Assembly: GCF_030867095.1 (NCBI RefSeq)
Contig: NC_081831.1
Span: 66,168,716-66,232,715, forward strand
DNA: 64,000 nt
Direction of reading: 5' to 3'
Origin: Alligator mississippiensis
Taxonomy: Eukaryota; Chordata; Crocodylia; Alligatoridae
The first letter of the stretch is position 1, and each line of letters starts with the position of its first letter. The notes under the pieces were generated by a model. That model worked only from the letters and a program-made list of their open reading frames with translations, did not search any database and was not told where the DNA came from. The position numbers and the translations under genes are program-made. Below are positions 1 to 10,839 of the stretch, piece by piece.

Positions 1-1834
1 GCAGTGATGGGGAACTAGAAGTTTTACTCCCTTGCTTTTTGCATTTTAGCACATATGTGTCAGGAATATGGACCACAGGCCAGATCCAGCCCAACCACCA
101 TATCTATGGCAATCTTAGTCTCAAATCAATTTCTAGCCCTCATGTTTTAGAAGAAAATCATTCAAATGTGAAACAACGAGAAGTTTAATGTTGCCTTTCT
201 GCATCTGCAGACAGCCTGACAACAGATCAGGAAGGTGTGAAATTCCATATCCCATCCATCAATAATATTACAGTATCAACTTAACTAGTATTTTAATCTG
301 AACATTAACTGTTGCCCTGCTGGTCATTTTAGCAGATATAAAGAGATGGGAATAGAATCCACAAAAAGGAAAGTAGGTGCAAGAGTTACTTCAGTTAAGG
401 AAAAACAGAAGAAAGAATAAAGGAAATAAACAAAGGAAGAAAAAAAGAGCTTAGGTAGGGAGCAAAACAAGTTGTCCTAGTAGAGAAAGGTATGTCATCC
501 CACTGACATTAAATGGGACAATAAAATAATTAAACAAAAGCTAAAACTGTATAAAAAAAACGAGGCCTCCATCTCCGAGTGCTGAGGATAGAGGCAAATA
601 CAGAGTCCAAAAGCTGCATTTCAATCTATGGAAATACCTTATTGGGTTGAATTCAAGTGTTGAGTTTGATGACCCTAGTTTAGAGTATCAAAGCATTTTT
701 ATAAACACCAGCATTCATAAGTTGTATCGTAAACTTACAGACGGAAAACCCAAGCACAAATGATGGTAGCTGGTCCAAAGACATACAGAAAGTTGTATTG
801 GAATTGTTTTCATTCATTACTTTCTGTTCCCAGATTTGGTCTAGAGAACATTTATGTTAAGAGTATTTGTATGATTTTTTAAAAAATTGTTACTAATGCT
901 TAACGGTCATAAAAAATGCAAATGCTTTCTGAGTACAGACCCCTAAGCATAGGAGACCACCGTCCTCCAAACACTGGAAGAGACCCTACAGGAGGAGGTG
1001 AACAACTTCTCCAAGGAGAGGAAACCAAGTACAAGTACTTCTTCTGTTAAGACTGAAACAAATAAATAAATGCCATCCCAGCCAAACTCCATTAAGCAGA
1101 CACCGTGCCTGTTACATACCACCCGCCACAAAGCTATTATTAAAAACGTTGAGCCCCAGAGGAAGGAGACATCCACATAAACAATTACACGGCTGCCCAA
1201 GAACGCTTCGATACGTTTGCGCGATGTCTCCTTTCCTTTCAGATTTTCTCTGCCTTTAAGGGGACAGCAGCTGGCGAACCTTCCCCACGGTTAATCGGCC
1301 GTGGTCCATTTCTACAGCATCCCGAGCTCCGGACACCTGTGTCACGCTTCCCAGGTAACATCAGGTGGGAACCGTGGAGCGGGAACCAACCCACCACAAA
1401 CGGCCTCAACACAAATGCATCATCTCGGGGCAGCAAAATGAGAAGGGGAGGGGGGTGCCCACATCCACGAGCTGGAGGGGGGGGCTATGGGCAGGCGTCG
1501 AGCTGCTGAAAAGGGGGGGCGGGGCACGTCGGGACCCCCAGCGATTCTCCACCACGGGGGGGGGGAAGGGGGGCACGTGCCCATGCACGTGAGACAGGGC
1601 CTCGCGGGCTGTGGGGGGGCGGGGAACCCGCCCACACGGGATAGGACACTCGAGTCCCCAGGCCCGGCACGGCCTACCCCGCGGAGCGACGCGCGCCGGG
1701 CCCGGAGAGGCGCCCCCGGGGCCCGCGCGCCCGCCCGGGCCCGCGCAAAGAGGGGAGGAGAAGGGAGGGGAGGGGCGAGGCCGGCGCTGCGCCCGGGCGG
1801 GGGCGGCCCACGGAGGCCGCGCGGCGGGACGCAC
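1..1834 (-). other. ATRX: ATRX intron 1 (5' part)
   Basis: This stretch lies downstream of the ATRX exon 1 donor on the minus strand, so it is the start of ATRX intron 1. The gene continues off the left edge. Positions 1-1200 are AT-rich with no exon or repeat I can name. From about 1230 the sequence becomes CpG-rich, and from 1440 to 1640 the plus strand carries many G-runs, including eight Gs at 1487-1494 and ten at 1556-1565. Open frames here are by-products of GC-rich sequence. Confidence 0.7.
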
Positions 1835-1854
1835 CTCATGAGCTCCGCGGTCAT
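1835..1854 (-). CDS. ATRX: ATRX coding exon 1 (20 bases, first residues only)
   Basis: On the minus strand an ATG at 1854 opens MTAELM followed by two bases (AG) and then a good donor, GTGCGT, at 1834. The human chromatin remodeller ATRX starts MTAEPM and its coding exon 1 also ends after about 20 bases. The call rests on this short match, on the CpG-island promoter just upstream, and on synteny: in human, ATRX lies next to MAGT1 on the same strand, as here. ATRX is a SWI/SNF-type ATPase that works with DAXX to deposit histone H3.3 at repeats and telomeres. None of its domains is in the window. With only 20 bases to judge, the identification depends mostly on synteny. Confidence 0.82.
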
Positions 1855-2260
1855 GTCTCCGCTGCTGCCGCTTGGCGCCGCTGGCCGCGCCGGGACCGCG
1901 CTCAGGCGCCGAAAGGAAACAAAGCCGTTGGTGCCGCCGCCGCTAGCGCCGCCGCCATCTTGTCGGAGGGAGGATAAGGGAGAGCGGCCTCCTGCCGCCA
2001 GCCCCCTCCCCCCGCTCGCGCGTCCTCATTGGCTGTCGGCCGCCCCCCGGCGATTTTCTCATTGGCCCGTTCCGCCCGGCCCTGTTGCTAGGGCTGTTGA
2101 CGTCACGTTCCGGCTCGGCCAGGCTCTCATTGGCTGCAGGCGTGGTGACATTGCCAGAGAGGGCGTGAGCTCGCATGACGTAATTTCACGGGCGCAGGAG
2201 GTGGAAGGCTTGTGGCGCACTTGGTCCAGCAGACCCGACGGTCGAGTAACTATTAGCACA
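1855..2260 (-). promoter_or_regulatory. ATRX: ATRX CpG-island promoter and 5' UTR
   Basis: This GC- and CpG-rich block sits immediately upstream of the ATRX start codon. There is a YY1-type motif GCCGCCATCTTG at 1951-1962, in sense orientation for the minus-strand gene. Three CCAAT boxes (read as ATTGG on plus) lie at 2028-2032, 2061-2065 and 2129-2133. There is a full palindromic CRE, TGACGTCA, at 2098-2105 and a CRE-like TGACGTAA at 2176-2183. No TATA box is seen, which fits a housekeeping CpG-island promoter. The transcription start is probably between the YY1 motif and the first CCAAT box, but this is inference. Confidence 0.7.
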
Positions 2261-2377
2261 TGGGAAGGGCGGGCACCTGTCAGGAGAGGAGAGGCAGGGT
2301 CAGGCAGTGCTGAGCATCCCTTGCCCCAGCCCTGGGCACTGCAGCAGTTAGGGTTTTAAACACCTGAGAGATAAGCC

Positions 2378-2971
2378 AGCAGAGCAAATAATACTGTGGC
2401 GTGCATCAACCGCTGCATCTCCAGCAAAGCCAAGGAGGTGATTCTTTCTCTCTACTCAGCACTGGTGGGACCACAGCTGGAGTACTGCATCCAGTTCTAG
2501 GGGCCACGCGTGGACAAGCTTGAGAGAGTCCAGAGAAGAGCCCCCCATACGATCGAAGTCTTACATGACAACCCCTAGGAGGAGAGGCTGAGGGATCTGG
2601 GACTCTTCAGCCTGAGGAAAAGAAGGATGAGAGGGGACCTGGCAGCAGCTTACCACTACACTAGGGGAGTACACCAAGGGCTCAGTGAGCAACTGTTCAC
2701 CAGGGCATCCAAGGGGAAAACCAGGAGTAACAACCACAAACTCCTGGAAGACCGTTTCAGGCTCAACATTAGGAAAAACTTCTTCACAGTTAAGGTGTCC
2801 AGGCTGCAGAATAAGCTTCCTCCAGAGGTGCTGCAGTTGCCTACCCTAGACATCTTCAAGACGAGACTGGATGGTCACCTGACCCCCAGTTGTCTTTCCT
2901 GCTTGGTGCAGGGGGCTGGACCCAGTGATCTTCCAAGGTCCCTTCCGGCCTTACAATCTATGAATCTATGA
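2378..2971 (+). mobile_element. CR1 LINE, 5'-truncated, 3' end present
   Basis: Conceptual translation gives the C-terminal third of a CR1 reverse transcriptase: a VACINRCIS-like stretch at the start, then RRMRGDLAAAY and FRLNIRKNFFTVKVSRL. The 3' end has the usual CR1 tail: a pyrimidine-rich CTTCC motif followed by the repeat CTATGAATCTATGAA near 2958-2971. The reading frame is interrupted (for example by TAG near 2498) and only 2627-2971 stays open. This copy is an old, dead-on-arrival insertion about 100 bp beyond the ATRX promoter. Confidence 0.9.
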
Positions 2972-3287
2972 AAGTGTTGGAGCAATGCTCCAAATTCACC
3001 GTCTTATTCTTGGCTAGCTCCTAGCTTATCCAGCAGGTTAATTTAGGGCTCAATATTGGCAAGCACTTGCCTACAGAACACGTGGCATTTGGGTTCAGCC
3101 AGTCGCAGTCAATGAGACCATTCTTCAGCATATTCTGGATTTCTTGAGTGTATTTTAACAGTGCCCATGGCCCCTGGTTTACCTGCCGCAGGGTAAAGGG
3201 TGTTTTTGATGTTTTCGGCAGTGTGGCTGGTAGGTAGGGGTGCGGCTTGTTCCCAAAATTAAAGACGGACTAGGCAATCATTTGTCC
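2972..3287. other. Unassigned sequence with a possible coding remnant on the minus strand
   Basis: There is no recognised repeat in this 316-bp stretch. On the minus strand, roughly 3240 down to 3130, an open stretch reads TAENIKNTLYPAAGKPGAMG and then TVKIHSRNPEYAEEWSH before a stop. It has a protein-like composition but I do not recognise it. It could be a decayed transposase, a processed pseudogene or chance. It is recorded so that it can be searched. Confidence 0.25.
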
Positions 3288-3372
3288 ACAATGGCTTTGA
3301 CCTTGCCTCAAGCAAGGGGTTGGGATAAATGACTTCCTGAGATCCCTTCCAGCCCTCTCTTTCTGACTTATA
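3288..3372 (+). mobile_element. CR1 LINE 3'-end fragment
   Basis: The sequence resembles only the last ~85 bases of a CR1 element: a CAAGCAAGGGGTTGGG block, then GATGACTTCCTGAG-like and CCCTTCCAGCCC motifs. The matching block in better-preserved copies here is at about 16205-16265. It is more diverged than the other copies and so probably older. Confidence 0.65.
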
Positions 3373-3502
3373 GTAATGAAGTATGTACTTCAACAGCAGG
3401 CCCTCCAACTTCCCACTGGAAGTTATTCAGAGCAGGGACTTTTACTGGTTATACTTGTATACCAAATGCAGAGTCCTTATTTCTGTTTCTCTCTCTAGGT
3501 AC

Positions 3503-4097
3503 TAGGGATGTGAAGAGTTAAATGTTTAAACGTTTAACCATTCACATATTGATGACTGGTAGTAGCTTACTGGTTATTATTTAGTTGGGGGAGGAGCAAG
3601 GAGGACAAGGGAGGGGCAGGGACAGTAGTGCCTAGTATGGCAGGTAGGCAACAGGGGATCTGGGAGGGGCCTGGTCCTTCTTGTGGCAGCATAGACCCAG
3701 CCCCTTCCCCACCAGCCCCAAGGTGTGCATAAACCTTCCACCAGCAACGAGCCAGACCGAAGCTCAGTAGACCTGGGCGCAGCTGCTTTCTGCCCCAGCC
3801 CCCAGGCAGCCATGTACTGGCAGTAGCAGCAAGCAAGGGGCTTTCCCAGCCTGCTGTGCGTGTGGCTGTCCAGGAACTGGTGCTGACTGCAGGCAGCAGC
3901 AGCGAGCCCTGCCACAGCCCCATAAAGCCATGGGTGCCAGTAGCGGGCAAAGCACTTTCCCAGTTTGCTGCTGCCACCTGAAGAATGAGTGAGTACAGGT
4001 GGGGGCCAGTCCCTGGTAGATGCATGTTAATTGGCTAAACATTTAACCAATAACATTAGGGGAGTTTAAACAGGTATTTAATTCATTTACATCCCTA
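3503..4097. mobile_element. Non-autonomous hAT-like element with perfect 8-bp target duplication
   Basis: Terminal inverted repeats are TAGGGATGTGAA at 3503 and TTTACATCCCTA ending at 4097. The element is flanked by a perfect 8-bp direct repeat CTAGGTAC (3495-3502 and 4098-4105). An 8-bp duplication is the hallmark of hAT transposases. The 595-bp interior is GC-rich and has no transposase, so it depended on an autonomous partner. The intact target duplication shows both boundaries and suggests moderate age. A related copy begins at 61042. Confidence 0.88.
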
Positions 4098-4147
4098 CTA
4101 GGTACTTACAGTTAACACACATCATTTCTTGGGAGTGCAGTGTTTTA

Positions 4148-5288
4148 AGGCGTAGTCTTTCTAGACTTTAAGAAGGCCTTTGACACTGTCTCTCACCCCA
4201 ACCTCATCAATAAATTAAGCAACTGCGGCATTGATGCCTGCACAGTTGGATGGGTAAAAAATTGACTGAAAGTGGTGGTGGACGGGTTGTACTCAACCTG
4301 GCAAGATGTGAGCAGTGGAGTAACCCCAGGGCTCGGTCCTCGGGCCCGTACTGTTTAACATCTTCATCAGCGACTTGGACAAGGGGGTGGAAAGCACGCT
4401 GTCCAAGTTTGCTGATGACACTAAGATGTGGGGCAAGGCGGGCACACTTGAAGGGAGAGAGAGGCTGCAACTAGATTTAAACAGACAAGTGGGCAGATGA
4501 GAATAGGATGGGGTTCAACGTAGACAAATGCAGGGTGCTGCACCTTGGGAGAAGGAATCCACAGCATATATACAGGCTGTGGAGTTCCCTTCTTGAAACC
4601 ACAGAGGCAGAAAGGGATCTTGGAGTCATTATTGACTCCAAGATGAACATGAGCCCCCAATGCCAGACCGCAGCCAGCAAGGCCAGCCATACCTTGTCAT
4701 GCATCCAAAGATGCATCTCAAGCTGGTCCAGAGAGGTGATACTCCCCCTCTATGCGACTTTGGTCAGGCCGCAGTTGGAGTACTGCGCCCAGTACTGGGC
4801 ACCGGACTTCAAAAGGGCTGTGGCCAGCCTGGAGAGGGTTCAGAGGAGGACCACCCGCTTGGTGAGAGGGCAGCAGGACAGGCCCTACAAGGGAAAGCTG
4901 AGGGACCTGAACCTGTTCAGCCTCAGCAAGAGGAGGCTGAGAGGGGACCTGGTGGCTGCCTACAAACTCATCAGGGGAGATCAACAGCAAATAGGTAGAG
5001 CCCTTTTCTCCCCAGCACCACCTGGGGTGAGGAGGAACAATGGCAATAAGCTGATGGAGAATACGTTTAGGTTAGAGATCAGAAGGCAATATTTTACAGT
5101 TAGGGTGGCCAAAATCTGGAACCAACTTCTCAGGGAAGTGGTCCTCGCCCCTACCCTGGGCAAATTCAAGAGGAGGTTGGATGACCACCTGTCTGGGGTC
5201 TTGTGAACCCAGCACTCATTCCTGCCTGTGGCAGGGGCTCAGGCTAGATGATCTGTTCAGTTCTCTCCTGACCCTAGCTACTATGAAA
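4148..5288 (+). mobile_element. CR1 LINE, 5'-truncated (RT palm to 3' end)
   Basis: The copy starts inside the reverse-transcriptase palm (LDFKKAFDTVSH at about 4160-4195) and runs to the 3' end. The catalytic FADDTK block is readable near 4410-4430. The longest intact frame, 4508-5206, covers the thumb and C-terminal region (KCRVLHLGRRNPQ, then RDLGVIIDSKMNMS, then RRLRGDLVAAYKLIRG). The region between about 4250 and 4500 has frame disruptions. The 3' tail ends near CTACTATGAAACTA at about 5280. It is a dead copy. Confidence 0.92.
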
Positions 5289-5882
5289 CTAAGGAATCCA
5301 TTAACATGGTACAATTTAGATTCACATATACTGCTGCAATTCCTCAGTCTGATTCAAAAGGCTATAAGAACACATTGCATTTGTAAATCCTACAGTAGAA
5401 AACTCAGTGCCACTATACTATAGACATTAATGCTATGGAACTGGTCTTCCATGGTCTGAAGATTTGGTGTTTTCTCTTGTCATTTGAGAAATCAATGAGA
5501 AAATGTCAAAAATAATGGAAATAATTACTTTTAAATAAATATAGTTACTATTTCCTTTGAAAGCCTTACAAGATATAGATTTTGATACTTCAACAGCAGT
5601 TTACTTATTTAAAGAAACTATGACCCAACGTATAACAGAAGTAAAATATAAGGTCACCCATTTTTACGATATTATTTGCCCATGCCTTGCATTCAAAAGC
5701 TTGTCTAATCCTATCCCACCTATGCAGTTAGTCCAATAAAAGGTGTCACCCTAAGAAATCTTTGTCCAAAATAATGTTGCTAACTTCAAGAGACAAAATA
5801 AGCAGAAGGTTTTTTTTCTTTCTGTTAGAACAAACCAAAAACACAGTGTTACCTTTGAACTCCTTCTGACAATATCCTACAT
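5289..5882. other. AT-rich intergenic stretch with a small repeat fragment
   Basis: No gene is seen. At 5726-5765 a short segment (AGTTAGTCCAATAAAAGGTG and onward to TTTGTCC) resembles the stretch after the COX7B intron foldback near 48057-48105. It is probably a fragment of the same repeat family. Confidence 0.45.
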
Positions 5883-6390
5883 CAGTGGTGCTCAACCTTG
5901 GGTCCTGTGGACAGGACAAGTGGCCCTGATCAGCCCCAATTGACTCTGCACTGCCTGGATTGGCCCTGCACCACTGCAATTAGCAGCTGCCCCATGCCTC
6001 CTAGATCAGCTCCATACTACCCAATTACTGGAGCTCCATGCCATCTTGAGCCACACAGATCAGCCCTACTTGCCCACAGGGCCATGCCATCTGGTTTGCA
6101 GAGCTCCCTAGGGGTCTGGAAATTTGGCAACAGGAAAGCAGCAGCTGCCACTGCTTCCCCACTGCCAGATTTTTGGACTCATAAGGAGACTCATAGGCTG
6201 GATGACGTGGCTCCATACCCTACCTGAAAGTAAGCAGCCAATCAGTGTGACTGCCCTAAGCACGTCTAAAATTCTAAGAGAGCTGGAGGAGTTTCTGACA
6301 TTACCCCCCACCCTCCCCGGGCTGCTTCTGTTCCAAGCTAAAAACCCATCATTTGGGAGAACCAACACCACTAAAGGCATGGACAGACAT
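5883..6390. mobile_element. hAT-like element, one terminus recognised
   Basis: A terminus CAGTGGTGCTCAACCTTG begins at 5883, after the possible target TCCTACAT. The same terminal motif, inverted (GTTGAGCACCACTG), closes the element at 42966, and a close variant bounds the copy at 60828-62134. Interior segments (CTGCTTCCCCACTGCCAGAT and neighbours) match the 42475 copy. The right end is not found and the limit given is approximate. Confidence 0.6.
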
Positions 6391-7665
6391 GAAGTTCCAT
6401 CTTTTTTCTTTTAAAGGGTTTTAATTTATATTGCTTCAATACAGAGCACTTCAAAGTTTCACCCAAGGTCATTTTTATATATTTGAGTCCTGTAGCACTG
6501 TACATCATGTGTCCACTCAATTTTGATAGTGCTTTAAGGTTGTTTAAAGTACTAGATGTTGCATTTGTCCATGCTCCTAGACAAGGATAACACTTAAAAA
6601 AAATCAGCTACAGCTTAGTAAATTTGTGAGTTTTGACAGCCTTTAATGAAAGCAAGAGTCAGCCCTCGAATCCATACTGGGATCAGCCTTTGCATAGCTC
6701 AAACCTGGACTGAGGCCTAAAGAACTTGATCCCTTAGAAGAGTTGATTATTTTTCCAATACCAACCAAAGGGAAGTTGAGATACGTGCAGTGTAAGACAG
6801 TGAGAACCATCAGAAATATTAAGCAGGAATGAAATAATGAAAAATCAAGACACATTCCACACTGCAAATGTTTAGGCAAGTGTGCCACAGGGTAAACCCC
6901 ACATCCTCCCCAAGTACCACTCCAATCCCCTTCCCCTGTCCAATTTATTAATTTTGCTCCTTGCCCTACTCACCCTGTGTTCCCTACTCCCACCCCACTC
7001 TGCTATGTGCCACACAGACTCTGCTAATGCCACTTGCGGCATGTGTGCCATGGTTTGGGCACCCCGACATACTCCACTGCAGTAGTATTTTGCTATATTT
7101 CAAACAAGTTATATTGCACAGCAAAACTGGACCTACATTCCACAGCAAGTTCCATAGATTATAGAGTTTTGTGGTGCTAATTCTATAGCACCTTCAAATA
7201 AAATTTGAAAGAGTTTCTACCCAAATACAGAATTGGAGCCTGCCCCTATATCCATTTACTCCTCTCTTGCAACCAGCAAATGGATTAGAGAAAATCCCAC
7301 CAGTATCATCATTTAAGTCTCTTTCTTTAGGGATATATTTGTTATTGAAACAAATCAGCTGTACCTTAAAACAGGAAAACCAGGCCTTTTCGCCTAAACC
7401 ATCCTCAGGCCTGTTCCTTTGCCTGCTACCCATACAACATATACTCTCAAGCTTACTATACCAAGGTTGACAAAGTAGAATCTTCCATTCCTTTCTTTAC
7501 TGAGATGGTAGCCGAGTCCCATGTTTATAACTATTGGCTTTTTATAAGTCTAGGTGCTTAGGCTTATGCTCAATACTCTGTACCTTCAGGCATGGGACCA
7601 GTAACTGCGCAGAAGTGGATTATGTATTCCTAGCTAACTCATTTGCCTACCTGAAGTAGGTAACC
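6391..7665. other. Intergenic stretch, mostly unassigned
   Basis: No gene is seen. About 6865-7070 looks like a degraded hAT-type fragment: it ends with a GTTTGGGCACCCCG motif typical of such termini and has a C-rich interior. The rest is AT-rich and unassigned. Confidence 0.4.
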
Positions 7666-8634
7666 CAGCAGCGGGCAATTATTTTGGCTAGAGAACTGCT
7701 TAAGGAGTTCTGGTGAGCTGTGGAGGGTCACAAGGGTAGCCCTGCCCCTTGATGGGTGCCCCACCTCCTGGTCACCATTTTGGGGCCGGAAGGCCCACCC
7801 CCTAAGCCCTGGCCTTGGCAACCAGAATTCTCTCCCCTTGCTCTGGAAGTACTCCTTTTGGGAGGGAGGGTGCTGCCATCTTGAAACCAAAATAAAAAAA
7901 TCATACTAAAAAAACCCAAAAAACCAAACATCTACTAAACTTATTTTAATTTTATTTTTAAAAAAATTGTGTCCTTTTTTATGTTTCTTTGCATAGTGTA
8001 TCTAGAGGTGATTGCATAATAGCTCAAAATACAGTCTTACTCTTGTATATTTTGTGTGGGAGTAAGGGTGTGGGGGGTTGGGGAGTGGGTGTGGGGTATG
8101 TGGTTGGGGTGGGGGCTGTGGGAGGGTGTGGGTGCATTTGAGGTTATGGTGAGGGTGTGTTTGGGGGTATGGTAGGAGGTCAAGCAGTGTGTGTAGGGGC
8201 TGTCGAAGGGTGTCGGGGTTATTGTGGGGGGTGGGAGTGTTTGTGGAGGCTATGGGAGGAGGTGGGACTGTGTGAGAGCTGTAGGAGCTTGGCCCCATAG
8301 CACACAGCTCCCTGTACTCCTGTCCCCTTCCCCCACTGGGAGTCCCTGGCCCCAGCCTGAAAGGGTCCTTACCTGAATTCCCACCTTCACAGGCAGGGAG
8401 GCTGGGAACATCCATGGCGGGGAGGGAGGTGAAAACAAGCTCTGCCAGGCAGAGGCTATTTGTGTCCAGCGCCCCCTGGCTCAGGGCAGGGGGTGGCTGC
8501 TTAGGAACCAGCTGCACCTCCTGCAGACACACACTGGCTTGCAGAGTGGCAGCGAGAACCTGGGCTTACAGAGGGCTTATGCTCCTGCAGGCCAGATGGA
8601 ATTGCCTGGCAGGCCATATTTTGCCTGCCCCTGA
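7666..8634. mobile_element. hAT-like non-autonomous element with G-rich interior
   Basis: The left end has CAGCGGGCAATTATTTTGG (about 7669) and the right end has CCATATTTTGCCTGCCCCTG closing near 8633, a pair of inverted, diverged termini. Candidate target duplications are GGTAACCC and TCTAACCC (6 of 8). A related 5' part occurs at 17366, sharing GCAAGGGTAGCCC-like and AAGCCCTG blocks. The interior from 8056 to 8240 is a GT-rich tract with many G-runs. There is no transposase. Confidence 0.7.
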
Positions 8635-8852
8635 TCTAACCCCATAGGTCTTCTTCTTGACCCTGATTCTCCTGCAAGTGCCACTGTCTCCTTTCTTGTG
8701 ATTCTAACTCTAAAATTAGCTCTTTTTTGGTAACAACTGGTCAGTCAGAGATGGGGCCACCCCTCATTTTGTCATAAGGTTTCTATCAAGTATGAAAATA
8801 AATACTCAGTTAAAGGCCTAACTTATTTGAATTCTGTGTAGCCCGGGTGTAC

Positions 8853-10251
8853 ACAGGTTTGTATTCCCCTCTCCAGTTGAGGGAATTATTGGCAGGGCAG
8901 TGTGCTGTGGAGGGACACAACAGCCCAGCAGCCACCTCCGTCCCCTATAGAGTCAATCAATTACTTAACTATATACAAATTTATTATTACAACAAAACCA
9001 TTAAATGGTAAGGACGTAAACTATGTATATACAAATATACAAAACAATAAACCCTATACCATACGTATATATACACACACACCCCCAATTATTATTTAAA
9101 AATACAGATGAACAATAGAACAACCCAGAACAAAGGATATTGATCAGGCAACCTTATAACTCTATTAATATACAAACTATTGCTTCGGCACAGTCTACAA
9201 ATATAAGCAGCAATCCTTAGACTACCTGGGTGCCCTCCAGGGCAGGGGCCCCATTCCCAAGGTACCACTACAGGAAAGGAGGTGGGGGGAAAGAAAAGGA
9301 GAGGGAGACCCCCCCAAAGACTCCCAAGCTCCTCCCACTATCACCCACGTGGTGCCCCTTCGCAACCCTGGGGGGGGTCCCTCCCCTGTTGGGACCCTCT
9401 TTCCAGGGTACCTTACTACTCCACAGTCCCAGAGGGTTGCCTCCCGTTCTCCAGGTTGAGTTCTGTTCCCTTCCAGGCTTTTCTGCTTCCTGACTCTGCT
9501 GCTGCTGGCCTGGCTTAGGGCCACATGCACCGCTGTGTGTAGTGGGCACTTCGCCTTGTGCTAGGGGTTGGAGGCCTGGACAGTCTTGTGCAGCACCGGG
9601 GCTTGGTCTGCTCCTGGACCTTCTGGGCAGCATTGTCTGCACTGAGCTGCTGTCCCGGGCCACCTTGAGCGGCTCCCAGGGTATCTCACCCTCTGTGCAG
9701 CGCCTCCTGCACCGAGGTCCCAGCCTCGTGCTGGGGGTTGTGGACCTGAACTGCCCAAGGGGCTCCAAAAATCCTGCTCTGTGCACCGGCCTGTGCACCA
9801 TGTCTCTGGCCGCATGCCAGAGGTTGCAGACCTGAGCCGCCTCACACAGCCGTGCTGCGCACTGAGAGCCTGACCGCTGGAGCCGTCTGCTGCTCCTCAC
9901 TGATAGAAGTCTTCAGGGGCTCTTCCTAGGCTACTGCTTTGCCCTGCTGAGCGGCTCTCCTCAGCTCTTCTAAGCCCCACTCTTCTCTCTTCTCTGTTTC
10001 CAATGCATCTCCCTGCTGCTGGGCACGTGGCTCCTTTTATATGCTCCAGGGCTCTGCCCCTGAAGTCTTCCAGACCTGACAGTTTGCAGTCTTCAGTCAG
10101 GTCCGGATGAGCTCCTCTCCCCCACCCCTCAGGAAAGGGGAATGACTTTATTTCCCTTGCTGCCTCCTGATTGGTGGATGGGCTCCACCAATCGAAACAG
10201 CAGGATCTCAAGCCTGGGACTGAACCCAAGCTCTGAAAGGTAAGCCTGTTA
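8853..10251 (-). mobile_element. Possible LTR-like fossil, minus orientation (class uncertain)
   Basis: Read on the minus strand this ~1.4 kb block starts TGTAACAGG at 10251. It has a CCAAT-type motif near 10180, a TATA-box-like ATATAAAAGG near 10035-10045, an AATAAA near 8980, and ends CA at 8853. That arrangement (TG..CA ends, promoter, then poly(A) signal) is what a solo LTR would show. No flanking target duplication or internal gene was found, and a long GC-rich middle with a non-coding open frame (9268-9900) is unusual. It may instead be an unclassified repeat. It appears old and non-functional. Confidence 0.3.
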
Positions 10252-10839
10252 CATGTGATTACAGGACAGCTCAGTCAAAGGGAGATTAGATCCTGAGACC
10301 TTTAAAGATAAAAGGCAACTTCCAAAAAAGCAGAGAAAGGATATCAATTGCTCAAAGGTCTGGCTCTTCCTGAGGGTGTTAAACTTGCTTCTGGGATGAA
10401 GGTAGGCTATACAGTAGGGGAGGAAGAGGTCAAACACTTCCTGTGTTAAAACCTCAGCTTCTTCCACAGTAGCACTGACAATCGTTGTGAATTTCCATGT
10501 ATTACTGTAAGTCATTGCCTAGAATAGCTTCATAACCTGCTACATGCATACACTCCCCTAAGGAAAAGTGCGAGACAGTCAATTTATTCTGAGAATGCAG
10601 GCCTTCAGCAGTTTTTGCATTAAACAGATCACAACCTTTGAATAGGTAGTTCTCAATTAATTACCTGGACCTTCTTTGAGGTTCCTGAAGACCATCATGG
10701 TAAAGTCCTGTGAGTTGCGACAGAGCTGGCCATGGAATGTGCTGCAATACCCAGTGCATTTACACAGTAGTGTAGTGATGAAAGAGTTATCACTTACAAG
10801 AGATTTCAGTCCGTCCCAATGTTCTTGAGGGAGTTTCTT
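10252..10839. other. Intergenic stretch, nothing recognised
   Basis: AT-rich unique-looking sequence between the LTR-like block and the CR1 element. I see no gene, RNA or repeat in it. Confidence 0.5.

Noticed and set aside
1487-2359. 290-codon open frame on the plus strand over the ATRX promoter
   Set aside because: Very GC-rich, low-complexity Arg/Pro/Gly sequence antisense to a CpG-island promoter. No motif; the end lies in non-conserved DNA.
9268-9900. 210-codon open frame on the minus strand
   Set aside because: Inside the LTR-like or unclassified repeat. GC-rich, with no recognisable gag, protease or polymerase motif.
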